Notes: generated from the letters alone by a model not told the origin. A stretch of DNA of 64,000 nt from Ambrosia x helenae (GCA_030844895.1 CM061233.1:55977453-56041452), one strand, 5' to 3'. Counted from the stretch's first letter, positions 11,430 through 24,060 are shown. Program-made: numbers and translations.

Positions 11430-12910
11430 GTTATTTTCTTTCTATACTTCTATCTTATATATTTTTTTTTAAAATAGTTTTTAAATGCTAAAATTGCTTT
11501 ATAAGTTCTACAAAAATTATTTTATGTTATTCTAGTAGAAAAGTTTAACATACAATTTTTAGTTTTCCGAAAATAATTAATTTAATATATATAATAAATA
11601 ATTCAAGTTTATTCTATTTTATATAATTCAAAACAATTATATAAATTTCCACAAAAATTATTCTAGGGTTATGTAACATTAAACTTTTCTGAAATGATTT
11701 TTATATTTGAAAAATCATTTATTTAGTATTTTTAATCATTTTTTGATAGTTTTAATCATAAATAAATCATAATAAATTCATTTTTCAATATTTTTGCACC
11801 AAAATTTTATATTAATTATATCTATTTATTTAGAACAGAAATACAATTTTTAAATTTAAAAATTTTTTAATTTTAATATTTTTAAAATTAAAGTTATATT
11901 TTGACAATTTGAAATAAATATATTTAATATTCTATTTTTTTAAGAAAATAATTTTATAAAAATTATTTTCATACTTAAAACTTTATATGTGACCATCTTT
12001 AATCTAAAATTTACAAAAAGACTTTTGTTTATTTATTTATAAAATTTCTCTTATTTATTAAACATTTTATTAATCAACCAAATACTTATCCCCAATTCGA
12101 AACCCTAGAATATACTTGTAGACTAGATAGACTTAGAATTATTTGTTACCTTATACATAGGGTAATACTTGGCAACTTTGGGGCTACACTTACACATTTA
12201 CTCGAGACTTAATACTATGCTAAGGTGAGTTTACGTAACCATGTTTATGCAATTCTTTATACTTGCAACATTATACTTAAGCAATTCTATATACATGTCT
12301 AGTTGTAAACTTTAATGCCTCATGATCTAGACAACAACAACAGTTAGACTCGCTTCAACAATACATAATCATTAGCTATGGCCAAGCCGGCGATACTCAA
12401 TAATAGATCTATTGGATTGACAATCCCACCTAGATTCGTTGACCATCTTTTATGGGGAGCGCGGGTGATTGTTATCGTTCCAACATAATATTAAGGTAAA
12501 CCGTGAATGACGGGATGGACCTAAACTAGTCGGAGGTTTGATTATGTCGATTAAACATTTCATGTTTATTCGTGTAGACTTAAACTTACGATGGACATGT
12601 GAATTGCTCAACTTTTATTCTTAAACTTAATTGTTTGACATGGCTTATGTATTCTCACCAACTTCTAGTTGACCCCCCCTATTTTTCCAAACTCAGCAGG
12701 AAATATTGATGCTTGAAGTCTAGAGCTAGCATGAGGAGTTATTTGAAGTTTCGTTGTTTGTTTGATGTATTAGATTACATTCAAGACTTTAATGTAATTC
12801 AATATTGTAATAAAGGATTATGTAAACATATGTATTACCATGAGCTACAGAACAATCATTCATACGTGACACCTCGATGTTTCCGCCATCGGTTGGGGTG
12901 TTACATACGT

Positions 12911-13500
12911 ACACCCTGAAAATCATGTTGTACAACAAGATAATACACAATAATACAAAAATTATATGTGGCGCGTGCCTCAACGTCAATTTTTTGGCAA
13001 GAGATCGGGCTACCCGTGAGCTTTTTGAATAAAGCGTACCTTAAGCAACCGAAAGCGCAAGGGCTTGGGCCTTGTTGAGCTTTGAGCCTAGGCGCGCCTA
13101 AGCCGCGCTTTTTTTTAAACCAAGAACATATTACACGAATGGCTAAACTAACTTAAGTACTATGCAATATATCATGAGATGGTTGATAAACTAACATAAA
13201 ACATGTACCGCATCGTAAATTGTCATCGCCGCTGCATCGCGTGGGTTTCTTACTAATATATTAAAGTATATATTTTAGATAGCTTTACACGTATGCATAT
13301 TTTCAATAACCCAAACCAAGTTACCATCGGTTCGTTAAGTTATACACATTAAGACACGTATTGTTTATAATACGAGTCCAGGTAGCTGGATCAACTATCT
13401 TTACAACTAAGAAATGAAGCAAGCTTATTTGCATTAGAATTTAAGGCATCTTTTACTTGTAATAGGACACAAGAGTTCAATTAATCCAAGTTCAGACTTG
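12911..13500. other. Right flank of A; GC-rich repeat remnant
   Basis: No gene is seen. At about 12965-13110 there is a GC-rich, partly palindromic stretch (GGCGCGCC, AAGCGC, AAGCCGCGC) ending in a T run. A similar vocabulary (GAAGCGCCAAGTGC) occurs left of A at about 5925-5945. It may be one old repeat split by the insertion of A; I cannot name the family. Confidence 0.35.
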
Positions 13501-14208
13501 TTGCTACTTGCTAATACTTACACAATGAATTTCAGGTGAGTTTACATAGCCCTTCTTCACTATTTTGGGGTGAAACATGTTACATTTTCAATTGCAATTC
13601 AACATAAGTCCCTATGTGTTATTCTATGTTGCATTATGTCTTAAACATTACTATGGTAAGCACAATTAGACTACCATAATCATTAACTCTATACAAGCCA
13701 ACGATACACAATGATAGATCTATTGGACTGACAACCCCACCCGGATACGTGTAGCTCCAGTATGGGTAGCGTGGGTGATTGTTATCGATCATATAACAAA
13801 AACGAGTGAACCATATGCGTATGGGATGGACCACAATATTCTAGTAACAAGGTTTGATTATGCGCATGATTTACCTAGTAGTTTTGTTTTCACATATGGA
13901 CTAGACTTGCCATGAAACTCGAATTGTACAAGTTTTATTCAATATTCAAACCTATGTAATTCTCACCAACTTTTGTTGACCCAAAATATTTTCAAACTTA
14001 GCATGTTTCAGGTTATAGCTTTGCTTGAAGATTAGAGTTAATGCTTGAAGATTTATATTTAGTGTTTCACATCTGATGTATAGATTCTTTTAGAACAATT
14101 GTATGTAATTTAATTAATTGCTTATTGAAATCTATTATTTACCATGAGCTACTGAACAATCATCAATACGTGACATCCCAATGTTTCCGCCATCGGTTGG
14201 GGTGTTAC
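13500..14208 (+). repeat. LTR fragment of the A/B/G group
   Basis: It ends CCGCCATCGGTTGGGGTGTTACA-like at 14208, the terminus shared by A, B and G. From about 13540 it follows the U5 part of the LTRs of G, including 'agatctattggactgacaa'. The 5' part is missing and no primer site follows, so this is a truncated LTR. Its left edge is approximate. Confidence 0.7.
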
Positions 14209-15940
14209 ACAATGCCTAATTCTTTTTATATCAATCGGCCTCATTGTGATTACCCGACCCTTCGACCTTTGATCATCTAACAATATACCAAACACATGTA
14301 GAATCAATGAGTTTTACAAGCATTACTTAATTTATAGTTATTTGGTTTCTAACACATATGATTCACAGTATGTAAATGAACCATATGAGTAGCATTAATC
14401 GGCCTAAAACACATTCACACAATATCACAATGTTTTGGTCTACAATCGGCCCATATAAAGATGTCAAGAGATCGATTTATGATAAATAAACTTATGTTTA
14501 TACCCACGACACTACACCCCACATTGGATGGTGCTCATGCTCGTTTCCCTCAACAACACACTAGCACACACTCGTGGACATCCAATTATGCATGATTATA
14601 AACGAATAAGTCATGTAGATGCATTAAGCAATTGGATTTTAGTCAAGACTATGGAAGATTTTTCGGCTACCTCATAATAACGTGTGTTAAGAAATCTCTA
14701 ACATATGTTAAAACTATATTTTTAGATTAAAAGGCATGAACATGTGTTAAAACACTCGTTTTGCCATAAACCAACCACACTTGTCAGGTTGGGGATATTT
14801 TATATGTTAAAAATATATTTTTAGATTAAAAGGCATGAACATGTGTTAAAACACTCGTTTTGCCATAAAACCGACCACACTTGTCAGATTGGGGATAATT
14901 TATAGCCCATGACAACATGCGAGGCCCATTTTTTTCACAAGAGATGCCATTTTACAATAAAACGCCCGGGATTCCCGGAACCATATGTTTACAAGTACAT
15001 ATAAATCGACAAGAACAACTAACACAAGGGTCCACAATGTCGGGTGAACAACTTGTATGATAAATGACAAGAACATACAACTTACTATATTCTTGATAAT
15101 CATAGAGTACCGATTGTCAGGATAGTAGCCATCCTACCTTTAAGCTTTACCAGACCACATCTACAGTCACCAGGTGAATTTCACTGCCCCGTTTTACTAT
15201 TTTCCACTTTAGGGGATAAACATGCAACATTTCTAGTAAATTTCATTTTGTTGTTATTCTATCATGACTACCACATGGAAACATGAGACAGTTGGTTCAT
15301 GAGCTCATCAGTCCTCGTACTTACATTTACACTATAACCATTAGCTATCAAAAGCCATGGAACACTTTAATAGATCTATTGGGTTGACACCCCCACTCTT
15401 GGTTAGTTGCTCTAACCGGTTACATACGAAAGAGTGTTAGTATTCTACTATACATATGTTATCTTTATTATACAATGCCCGAGGCACAACAGTCAAGAGG
15501 TTTGGTTACGGGACTCATGGTTTGCGTAGTAATCATTTGCTTAGCTAGCCTGTGATTGGTCACACACACGAAATTCACCAGCACTTTACATAGTACATTA
15601 AAACCTGTGATCTCACCCACATTTTGTTGACGAATCTTTTATGCATGTTTTGCAGGTAACTAATCATGCGGAGTAGAGACTTGAGGGCTAGGTTTGAGTT
15701 TACACTCGGTGGTACCATCATGGATTTGATTGTGTCAGTCATACGTTATCTTGGTGTTTAAGACATGTGATTTAAGGCAATTTCCTGGTTTAAGACAATG
15801 TTGTGTTATTCTAATAATTTATGACATCATCCATCCTTCGATGGTATCTATTTGAATTAAATCTTGTGTGGTGCTCGAACCTTGTGCTTGAAAACCTTTC
15901 GAATCACATCCTCGTGTTTCAGCCTTGGCGTGGTGTGACA
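14209..15940 (+). repeat. Fragment of another LTR ending GGTGTGACA
   Basis: No gene. The segment ends TGGTGTGACA (15931-15940), an LTR-type 3' end similar to that of element F, and stops exactly where the truncated LTR of element D begins. It contains 'agatctattgggttgacac', as in the other LTRs. An approximately 99-bp unit is duplicated in tandem at about 14703-14902. No primer site follows, so this is an incomplete or solo LTR. Confidence 0.5.
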
Positions 15941-17199
15941 GGTCTTGTGGGTGTTTTGATAGGAAGTGGATGGACTTGTGAGTGTACCCACTATGTGTAA
16001 CAACCTACGCACTTCTAAGCTAACCTAATTCCATGTGTAGTGATTAGCTCTTTTGTGGATAGAAATATACACAATCTATGGCTTAATCCTCTACTATCAA
16101 AATCTCACTTAGGGTCAGTACGGTCTTTATACTTGGCCTTAGTGATAAGCCAAGACTTGATAGTACGACTTAGCTTCATCGTCAATGTGATAGATTTGGC
16201 ACAAATCAAGAATTGGTGAACCCGTGTTGGAAGAAAACGGTATTTATTTTCTTTCATTACTATATTGCCAAACAATTAGTAATAAGTCAATCACTTTTTG
16301 AAAAAATTAATTTATTCAAGTAGGGGATGAGCATGAGTGGGTTAGCCACGACTCCCCTAGGATATTAGGTGTTAGCTTGTTTTCTCATGCTCCGGCCATC
16401 GACAAGTTATTCATAAAAGCTTAGAGTTGTTAGATGTCTATATCGCTACACTGGGAGGTGGGTTCTTCGGGGTTGGGACGTCATAATCTCGAGTCATCCT
16501 CCCCTCATTGATGAGAGGAGAGCTTACCGGTTTGGGAGACCCTCATAAAAATCTTAAGAGCACAAATCGTTTTGATAGTTTTGTGAAAATACACATCTTT
16601 AGAGTATGCGGTAATGCGCATCTCATAGTTATGCAAAAATGCGCTTCTTGAACACACCACTTTAACAAGAGTCTACGATTATTTCATACTAGGCAACATC
16701 TGATCCCGAAGCAACTCCTTTCTTTTGCTATTGATTTCTCTTACAGTTCACATCTCTCTTTTACTTTTCTTCTCGCATTTTAAAACTCTTTTAGTAATTT
16801 TTAAGAAGGTGAGTAGTAAAAATCGTGCCCTTGGATTCGATACTCGGTACTTGCTCATTTCTATACTACTCGCAATAGATACACTTGCATATTGTGTGGG
16901 GTTTAGAACATTAAGCAACTATCATTTTAGATTGTTAATTTAAACCTTGAAAGCGTCCCACTGTTTTCCAACTTTTTTTTTTTTTTTTGAATGGCAAATT
17001 TCACTCCTTGTGGGACTTGAACCCATGACCTCCCCTTAGGTGTTCCTAGAAGCTTTGCTTCTACCATTGGGCCACCACCCCAATGGCTAACTGTTTTCCA
17101 ACTTAATTACCTTTTCACCCACTTTGGGCACTTCCACCGGGAACTTGTCGTTTTTAAAAGAAATGAAATTTAAGTCTTGTTAAAACCCCACGCTCACCA
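15941..17199 (+). repeat. Left LTR of element D, 5'-truncated
   Basis: It matches 22287-23355, starting 'ggtcttgtgggtgttttgat'. The first roughly 950 bp of the LTR (counterpart 21328-22286) are missing. It ends near 'cgctcacca' just before the primer site. A SINE interrupts it at 16973-17089. Confidence 0.75.
16973..17089 (-). mobile_element. tRNA-derived SINE with 13-bp target-site duplication
   Basis: Read on the minus strand, this 117-bp element has an A box (TGGCCCAATGG, near its 5' end), a B box (GGTTCAAGTCC) about 50 bases on, and a 16-base A tail (the T run at 16973-16988). It is flanked by perfect copies of ACTGTTTTCCAAC at 16960-16972 and 17090-17102. The other LTR of element D has the empty site at about 23250-23265. 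This is a complete, clean SINE insertion, made after the two LTRs of D had separated. Confidence 0.92.
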
Positions 17200-17205
17200 A
17201 GTTTT

Positions 17206-17222
17206 TGGCACCGTTGCCGGGG
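17206..17222 (+). other. Primer binding site, tRNA-Asp type
   Basis: TGGCACCGTTGCCGGGG differs by one base from the complement of the plant tRNA-Asp 3' end, the usual primer of Athila/Tat elements. Confidence 0.85.
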
Positions 17223-17412
17223 AACCGACTGTTTTAGAGAAAGGTTTTCTTAAAAATTACTTGCTTTTTCTTTTTCTTAGGTTTTGTTAAAAATCTTATT
17301 TCAAAGGTTCTCGAGTAGTGTATGAAATTGCGTCCATCGCCCATACTCCTACCTCCTCTTGAAGAACCCGAAAGATAGTTTTGAGCTAAAAGAGAAGAAC
17401 AGAAAATTAAAA

Positions 17413-18690
17413 ATGGCACAAGTTGACAGAATCATCTCAGACTTTGCTAGACCTTCCATCAATGACTTGGGCCCTAGCATCGCTAGACCCACTGTTGATG
17501 CCGACCAGTTCGAAATTAAGTCCCATGCCATCCACATGATACAAGAAAACTGCAGTTTCAAGGTTTACCTGATGAAGATCCCCATGCTCATATCGCAAAT
17601 TTCCTCAAAATTTGTGATACTTTCAAGTTGCATAGCGTCACACCTGACGCTATCCGACTTCGCATATTTCCTTTCTCACTAAAGGATCGTGCCAAAGCAT
17701 GGCTGAACTCGCAACCCGCAGGCTCCATTGCCACATGGGCCGACTGCAAAACTAAGAGATGACATCACCACCTTTTGCTAAGAAGACGGAGAGTCACTCT
17801 ACGAGGCTTGGGAGAGATTCAAGGATATGCTGAGGAAATGCCCCCATCATGGACTCGAAATTTGCTTACAAGTTTCATCCTTCTACAATGGGTTGAGAAA
17901 CCAAGCAAGGCAGACACTTGATGTGACTGTAGGAGGAATTTTCAGGAACAAGAGACCGTAGGAAGCCAATGATCCCATCGAAGAAATCGTAGTGAATAGT
18001 ATCAGTGGCACAACCCTTGAAGTCAGCCATCGAAGACCGGCCTTTATCAAGTTGATTCCACCACCTCGTTGCAAGCTCAAATCGAGGCGCTATTGACTCG
18101 ACTCAACCAAGTAAGCAAAGCACAGGTCAATGCCATTACCGCAGCAGAGTTGCAGCTACAAGACGGGAGTCTTACTTCTCAGGCCAATGTGGAACAAGTT
18201 GACATCATTGGTACGAACCGCCCGCCAAACAATCCTTACACCAATACCTATAATCCTAGCTGGCGTGATCATCCAAACTTTCGGTGGTAAAACAATAATA
18301 ACACCATGCAACCACCCAGTTTCAGTCAATTAAAAAACCAACAACGCCATACAAACAACAGTTACCCATCCGTGGATGAAAATCTCGTAAAACTCGAAGC
18401 CCGATCAATAGTCCGAATGGATGAGAAGTTCAATAGCACTGACAAAAGGTTTCAATGGATCGAGTTCACCATTAAAAACCTGGAGATACAAATGGGCGTG
18501 ATCCCGAACCAGATATGCCTACTAACGAAGGAGTTACACCACCCAACTCACCCGCAAATGAACCCGCACCAACCACAACCATTCCCAATGTTGTCGCTCT
18601 AGACCAACTTGATCGCCAGTTCATCAATGCCGGTTAATGAAAGCCCCGCAACCAACCAGAATCCTCTAGTTGCTCCATCGATAGAACCAC
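17413..18690 (+). pseudogene. gag: Broken Athila-type gag of element D
   Basis: It starts at the ATG at 17413 (MAQVDRIISDF...) and runs in frame to about 17560. It then continues in other frames: a capsid-like stretch with LHSVTPDAIRLRIFPFSLK and AKAWLNSQPAGSIATW lies at about 17610-17750. A segment ending NPSWRDHPNF lies at about 18060-18290 and a further one at 18306-18602. Stop codons and several frameshifts separate the pieces, so no intact gag can be made. The sequence type is that of plant Athila Gag. I see no zinc knuckle, which fits many members of this lineage. Confidence 0.75.
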
Positions 18691-18698
18691 CGTAAAAA

Positions 18699-19415
18699 AT
18701 GGTACGGATGGAATATCGTCCTAATATACCTCATCCAAGTCATTTTATGAGGCAGAAGATGGATGAGCAATATCAGAAGTTCACCGAACGCCTAAGTCAA
18801 ATCCACATCAACTTACCTTTAATAAAAGTCATCCAACAAATGCCTAAGTATGCAAAATTTTTGAAGGACTTCTTAAGCAACAAAAGAAACCTCGAAGTAA
18901 AACTCAAGGGTAACGCACTAGAGTGCACGGCACTGCTCCAGCAAAGAATCCCGCGGAAGCTGACCGATCCATGGAAGTTTTCTTTACATTGCACTATTGG
19001 TATCTTGACGACAAATTATGACTTAGCCGATCTTGGTGCCAGTGTGAACGTTGTGCCCACTTATATCTACAAGCAACTTAACCTGGGCGAACCACGACCT
19101 TTGACAGCTATGATCGAGTTGGCGGATGGTAGGATAAAGAAACTTGAGGGGATTGTTGAAAACCTATTTATCAAGATAGGAAAATTCATTTTCCCCGTCG
19201 ACTTTATCATCCTCAACATGGACGAGAGTAATGTTCCTATTATTCTCGGTCGACCATTCTTATCTACCACTGGAGCTACTATAGATATGAGTGAAGGAGT
19301 TCTTACGCTTCGGGTGGGGAACCATAAGTTGCACTACACCACCGGTGGAAAAGAATATGTGTCCGACAATCCATTCGACGTGGCCAACTATATTGATAAA
19401 CAATTAGATTATTAA
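18699..19415 (+). CDS. Aspartic protease domain of element D
   Basis: An open frame of 238 residues. The first 70 or so residues are the linker between gag and protease (PLIKVIQQMPKYAKFLKDFL). The active-site loop reads ADLGASVNV at about residues 107-115, so Ser is replaced next to the catalytic Asp as is usual in Athila proteases. The family signature VPIILGRPFL follows at about residues 180-189. The frame stops right after the protease, where the Athila reverse transcriptase would normally follow. It would originally have been part of a gag-pol polyprotein, so the ATG at 18699 is probably not a natural start. A second copy with a frameshift lies at 25961-26467. Confidence 0.75.
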   Translation: MVRMEYRPNIPHPSHFMRQKMDEQYQKFTERLSQIHINLPLIKVIQQMPKYAKFLKDFLSNKRNLEVKLKGNALECTALLQQRIPRKLTDPWKFSLHCTIGILTTNYDLADLGASVNVVPTYIYKQLNLGEPRPLTAMIELADGRIKKLEGIVENLFIKIGKFIFPVDFIILNMDESNVPIILGRPFLSTTGATIDMSEGVLTLRVGNHKLHYTTGGKEYVSDNPFDVANYIDKQLDY

Positions 19416-21327
19416 TTAAATAAAGCCAAAGGTGCAGTAGTGACACCACCAGACGACTCTGCAGTGGCGAGTATTGGGACAATTGTCAAAGGGGTGGCGG
19501 GAGAAAAAGATGCGGATGGAAGAAAAACACCACCAGTATCCCCGAGGCCGGAAAGGAAGTAATCTAAGAACCACTTGTCTTGTCCATCCAAAGACGTGAA
19601 ACGTGGTGCTACCGGGAGACAGCCCGGATTGGTAGATTAGAAGAATAAGTTGAGAGGTTGGTGCATACGGTAGAAAAGCTGATCAAGAGCTAGCAACTAT
19701 GGTCGTTCACTCTTGATATTTTCTATCACCCAGGTATGCCCTCTTGGCATTAGGACCCAATAGCTTGTTTTATTTTATTTTTCTTTTCGTTACTAATAAA
19801 CTATTGCAGCTCATGCCAAGTGGTTTCTTTCTAGGAAACATTCGTATTGAGGCAGCTTTGGGATCGACCGAACACAGATCGTTGGAGAGCAAAAATGGTA
19901 GATACTTGTTCCTTTTGACTAGCCCACTTATTTTCTTTGCACACGCATATCACATATATTAATTTGAAAATTGTGTAAAAGAATTAAGTGTGAGGTGTTT
20001 AAAAGTTTTGCACAATTTAAAACACCTCAATGAAGTCAGCGAACCGTAACCGAAAAGGCAAAGTTTTTTATAAAAGTGTTTTTGGAAACAAAAATATTTT
20101 CAAACCCTTTGAGTCAACCCAGCGATATTGTGGGAGATTATGGAAGTTTTCGTAGTCAAAAGAGCCGTCTAAGGTGTTCCCGATTCCTTAATTAACCCTT
20201 ACCTATACATGTGAGTATTTTTAGCCTTATCGAGCACACCATTACATATATACTCTACATGCTTGTCCGTTTGTTTATGAGAGATATTCCTCTTTGGCAT
20301 AACACGGTTAGAACTTGTGTGACTTATGCATTACAAGATCACATTAAAGGTGAGTGTGTGAAAATGATTTACGCATTTAGGACTCACCCATTCCGTTATC
20401 ATTGGCCATCCATATATTTTCCCCACCCTAGCCATCCATTTTTAGCATTAGGCTTTTTCGTTTCCTTTCATCCATTTAGCCACCGCCATGACGAAACCAG
20501 GGAAGCGTTAAGGTGTTAAGCAAGCTCTTCAGCAATTTTGGGACTTAGAAGCATAAAAAGCACACCAAGAATCTTGGATCTCGGTCGTGAAAATGGCTAT
20601 AAAAGAAGAACCATCAAAAGAGCATATCAAGTGTCAAGAATCACCCAGCAAAGCATCAAGTGTAACCCGTTTATACTCGTAAAAAAGTGTGTAATAATGA
20701 TGTTGCTAAACTAAACGAATCGAGAGAACTTCGAAAGAGAAGTTTTGCAATACTTTCTAAAGATCAAGTGATCAACCCAACCTAGTAGAGGCTTTTAGTC
20801 AGCATGCACCGAACGGATCACGAGAGTAGACCAATGTCAAGCTATGAAGTCCAAGGAAAGATCATCAAAGCCAACATAGAAGATCTACAAGATTCCGACA
20901 ACACCTCAAACAACAAATGTGAAGTTAGTCATGGTGGTAGACTCCATTCCGACCCTGTTATTAACTACTTCACTAAAATAACCCGTTGAAAGTCCTTTTG
21001 ATTCACACGCATTGCCTTAACAAAAGTGGTGGAGTTGTGATTTGCATAAAAGCCTATGATTTGTGTTTGCCATCAGGTAGAACTTGAGTGTTCACCCACA
21101 AAATGAAACCCGAATGAACGAGAGTCAGTGAGGAAAAAGGAAACTGGAACACCGTAGGAGTGTTTTTAGTAGTTTTACCACAAACCAAGCCTGAAATACC
21201 GCGTATTTGTTAAGCAAGATATGAGGTTAGTTAAGCTCGGTATATCGAGTAAAACTTACAATATTTATCTCATAAAGTTGCCTAAGGTCCAGTTTGCTTG
21301 AGGACAAGCAAAAGCTCAAGTGTGAGG
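19416..21327 (+). other. 3' internal region of element D
   Basis: No RT, RNase H, integrase or recognisable env-like protein. A frame of 102 residues (20211-20519) recurs almost unchanged at 27389-27697, but the whole segment is duplicated there, so this is no evidence of coding. AAGTGTGAGGTGTT occurs at about 19988 and again just before the right LTR (about 21319). The second is a decayed polypurine tract and the first looks like an internal duplicate. Confidence 0.6.
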
Positions 21328-23355
21328 TGTTCAGATGTGCCGAAAAATTTACATGTTTTACACACGTATTTTAACTCATGTTACACCCAAAACCGTATTT
21401 ATATCTTGGTTTTATCATGATTTACCTTCCTTTGTTGATAATTGCAGGTTTTGAGGCCAAAACGTGAAAAAAAGGAGAAACACAACAAGAAAGGCAAGGA
21501 ATTGAAGACTTTTAGAGCTATTTTAGATGCAGCACGGTCGCGTTTATGCAGTGCACGGCCCTGCACCTATCCCGGGTCAACAAGTCAACATTTTCAAGTT
21601 AGCAAGAGGCAAAAAAGTCAACTTTACAGAACTGCACGGGTGTACACACTCTTGTGCGCGGCCGTGCCAGTTGAAACGTGCTCTCCAAGACTCCAGCAGA
21701 CCAAGACTGACAAACATTCGTGCATTACTAACATGCACGGGCGTGCCATCCCTTGGCACGGGTGTGCAAACCCTGAGGACGGACAATTTCTACGCGAAAG
21801 GACTCTACAACAGTTGCTTCTGTCGAGCATGGGTGTGCTAAACCCTGCTGCGCGGCCGTGAACCCTCTTATTTGCCTATAAATGGAGACCTCCACTCCAC
21901 ACTTTGGCATCCCATCCTACACCCAAAACCATCATTTCCTCTAACTTCTCCATGGAGTTTCAGCCATCTTTGGGACTTGTTAGTGTCCTTTGGAGCTTGG
22001 GATCACTCCATAAACACCACATTCGAGAGAGAAACAACCCGAAATCACCCAAAACCACTAGAAATCTTTCTACAACCCTCACCATATTTTGTACACAAAG
22101 CCAACCTTGTGAGCTTGTTGTATCAACCATGCTAGGCTAGATTTCTCTTAGTGTTGCTAGGGTGATGGTAAAAATTGGTATGAAATAAACGGTTTATTTT
22201 TGTTCAAAGTTGTGTTTTGTATTCTTAATAATTCTTTCTACTTTAACTTTTTTTAACGAATTAACTAATTAATCATTTAGTATTTGGTCTTGTGGGTGTT
22301 TTGATACGTAGTGGATGGACTTGTGAGTGTATCCGCGGTGTGTAACAACCTGGGCACTCGCAAGCTAACCTAATTCCACGTGCAGTGATTAGCCCATTTG
22401 TAGTTAGAAATATACACACTTTGTGGCTTAATCCTCTACTATCAAAATCTCACTTAGGGTTGGTACATTCTTTATACTTGGTCCTAGTGATAAGCCAAAA
22501 CTTGATAGTGCGACTTAGCTTCATCTTCTACGTGATAGCTTTGGTGCAAATCAAGAATTACTGAACCTGTGTTGGAAGAAAACGGTCTTTATTTTCTTTC
22601 ATTACTATATCGCCACACATTTAGTAATAGGTCAATCACTTTTTGAAAAAATGAGTTAATTCAAGTAGGGGATGAACGTGAGCGGGTTAGCCACGACTTC
22701 CCTATGATGTTATGTAGTAGCTTGTTCGGTCATGCTCCAGCCACCAACAAGTTATTCATAAAAGCTTAGAGTCGTTAGATGTCTATATCGCAGCAATGGG
22801 AGGTGGATTCTTCGGGGTTGGGATGTCACAATCTCAGTTCATCCTCCCCTTATTGTTGAGTGGTGAGCTTACGGGTTTGGGAGACCCTCATAAAAATCTT
22901 AAGAACACAAATCATTTTTATAGTTATGTGAAAATACGCATCTTTAGAGGACGCGGTAATGCGCATCTCAAATTTATACCAGGCAACATCTGATCCTGAA
23001 TTAACTCCTTTGTTTTGCTATTGATTTTTCTTACAGTTTACATATCTCTTTTACTTTTCTTCTTGCATTTTAAAACTCTTTTAGTAATTTTTAGGAAGCT
23101 GAGTAGTAAAAATCGTGTCCTTGGATTCCATACTCGATACTTGCTCATCTCTTTACTACTCACGATAGTAAACTTGACTGTTGTGTGGGGTTTTGAACAT
23201 TAAGCAACTATCGTTTTAGATTATAAATTTAAAACTTGAAAGCGTCCCACTATTTTCTGACTTAATTCCCTTTTCACCCACTTTTAGCACTTCCACTGGG
23301 AACTTGCCATTTTTAAAAGAAAAGAAGTTTAAGTCTTGTTAAAACCTCACGTTCA
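21328..23355 (+). repeat. Right LTR of element D
   Basis: It follows the A/G-rich 'aaaagctcaagtgtgagg' and begins near TGTTCAGATGTGCC. U3 (about 21535-21860) has repeated GCACGG(C/G)(C/T)GTGC-type palindromic motifs. CCTATAAATGG (about 21875-21885) is a good TATA box directly downstream. Both ends are approximate to a few bases. It lacks the SINE found in the left copy. The 139-residue frame over the motif array is not a gene. Confidence 0.75.
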
Positions 23356-24060
23356 CCTACCACTCTTCATCTAAATATATTTTATTAGAACCTTCCATCC
23401 AATAAAATATCTTCAGACCTTTTTGATACTCTTTTCACTTAACCTTTGGAATAGATGGGGTAGGTTTTTAAGTAACTTGAACCTTAGGAGTAGGTTCACA
23501 TTCAATGTTATAGATGCATATTCATATGTGTTTGTAGCTTTTGGGTCAATCATAGTCAATCAAGTCATTGAGCCATATGTTTTTTTAGAGTTTGACTGTG
23601 TAAATCTCTTTCTTTAGGTCGAAGGGGCGAATGATTAAATGTTATACACATTGGTGGTATTAGTTAGGGCAAATGAGTCCTGTCTAGACTCATTCACATG
23701 ATTAAAGTGACAAATGACCTCATTCGTACCCTCGATGGGCAAATGAAAGTTGGATATATATAGGTGAGTTGAAAATGGGTTTTAAAAAGTTTTTGGTCAG
23801 TTGGTCATTTCCTGTTTAGCTCCAAAACCGTGTTCACAAACCTATGAAAACCTAGGTTAGTCTAGAAGGTCTAGTTTGTCTTAAATCAACTTGTAACTGT
23901 TACTTGAATGATTAATGATTAAGATAAACATTTGAGATGATTTCATGTGCATGATAACACTGTATTACATCATTTTTCTAGATCGTTAGGGACTCCGCAC
24001 CTAACGGTTTATAAATCGTTGAAATACGTTGTGATTTAAGATATATAAATCCTACAAATG
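23356..24060. other. Unassigned stretch, possible Copia-like LTR debris
   Basis: No gene. It contains GGTCGAAGGGGCGAATG near 23616 and a TATATATA box at about 23752-23760, reminiscent of the TTCGACC-type LTRs at 5.6 and 52 kb. I could not pair it with a second LTR. Confidence 0.3.

Larger units (their letters stand above)
6079..12905 (+). mobile_element. Element A: gag-only Ty3/Gypsy retrotransposon with aberrant left LTR
   Basis: The element has two LTRs, a Met-tRNA primer site (7949-7961), a gag gene, a polypurine tract (about 10335-10350) and the 5-bp TSD TACGT. Protease, RT, RNase H and integrase are absent: only about 2.4 kb lies between the LTRs, against about 5.2 kb in the related element G. 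It is therefore a non-autonomous gag-only derivative. The left LTR (1,867 bp) and right LTR (2,554 bp) differ in structure, because the first 328 bp of the left one are an inverted copy of the LTR 3' end and the normal U3 with its TATA box is missing. Both outer ends therefore read TGTAACACCCCAACC inward. The perfect TSD shows that it integrated in this form. Confidence 0.9.
10352..12905 (+). repeat. Right LTR of element A
   Basis: This 2,554-bp LTR begins TGTAACATCAC and ends GGTTGGGGTGTTACA, followed by the TSD copy at 12906-12910. U3 carries an (AAT)n tract (about 10447-10470) and an A run (about 10541-10564). A TATA-like TTATAAAT lies near 10862. Downstream lie a 26-bp perfect palindrome (11181-11206) and two tRNA-like modules. 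The last part matches the left LTR with scattered substitutions. Confidence 0.9.
15941..23355 (+). mobile_element. Element D: Athila-type Ty3/Gypsy remnant without RT and integrase
   Basis: Two copies of one LTR (the left 5'-truncated) flank a tRNA-Asp-type primer site, gag remnants, an aspartic protease and a long 3' non-coding region. RT, RNase H and integrase are absent, so D is non-autonomous or internally deleted. The Athila/Tat assignment rests on three points: the primer site TGGCACCGTTGCCGGGG, the gag sequence type, and a protease with DLGAS in place of DSGA. No TSD can be tested because the left end is lost at the junction with the LTR ending at 15940. Part of the internal region recurs at 25961-28277. 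Confidence 0.75.

Noticed and set aside
14209..14300. Primer site after the LTR fragment ending at 14208
   Set aside because: The sequence after the LTR end does not match TGGTATCAGAGCC; it is a truncated LTR, not an element start.
17359..17412. Start of D gag at the upstream ATG 17359
   Set aside because: The ATG at 17413 (MAQVD) starts the recognisable Athila-type sequence; the upstream part is Lys/Glu leader.
20211..20519. 102-residue frame that recurs at 27389-27697
   Set aside because: The whole 2.3-kb segment is duplicated, so conservation says nothing about coding; no domain or natural start.
21442..21861. 139-residue frame in the right LTR of D
   Set aside because: It lies over the GCACGG-type motif array in U3; composition follows the repeat and no domain is visible.
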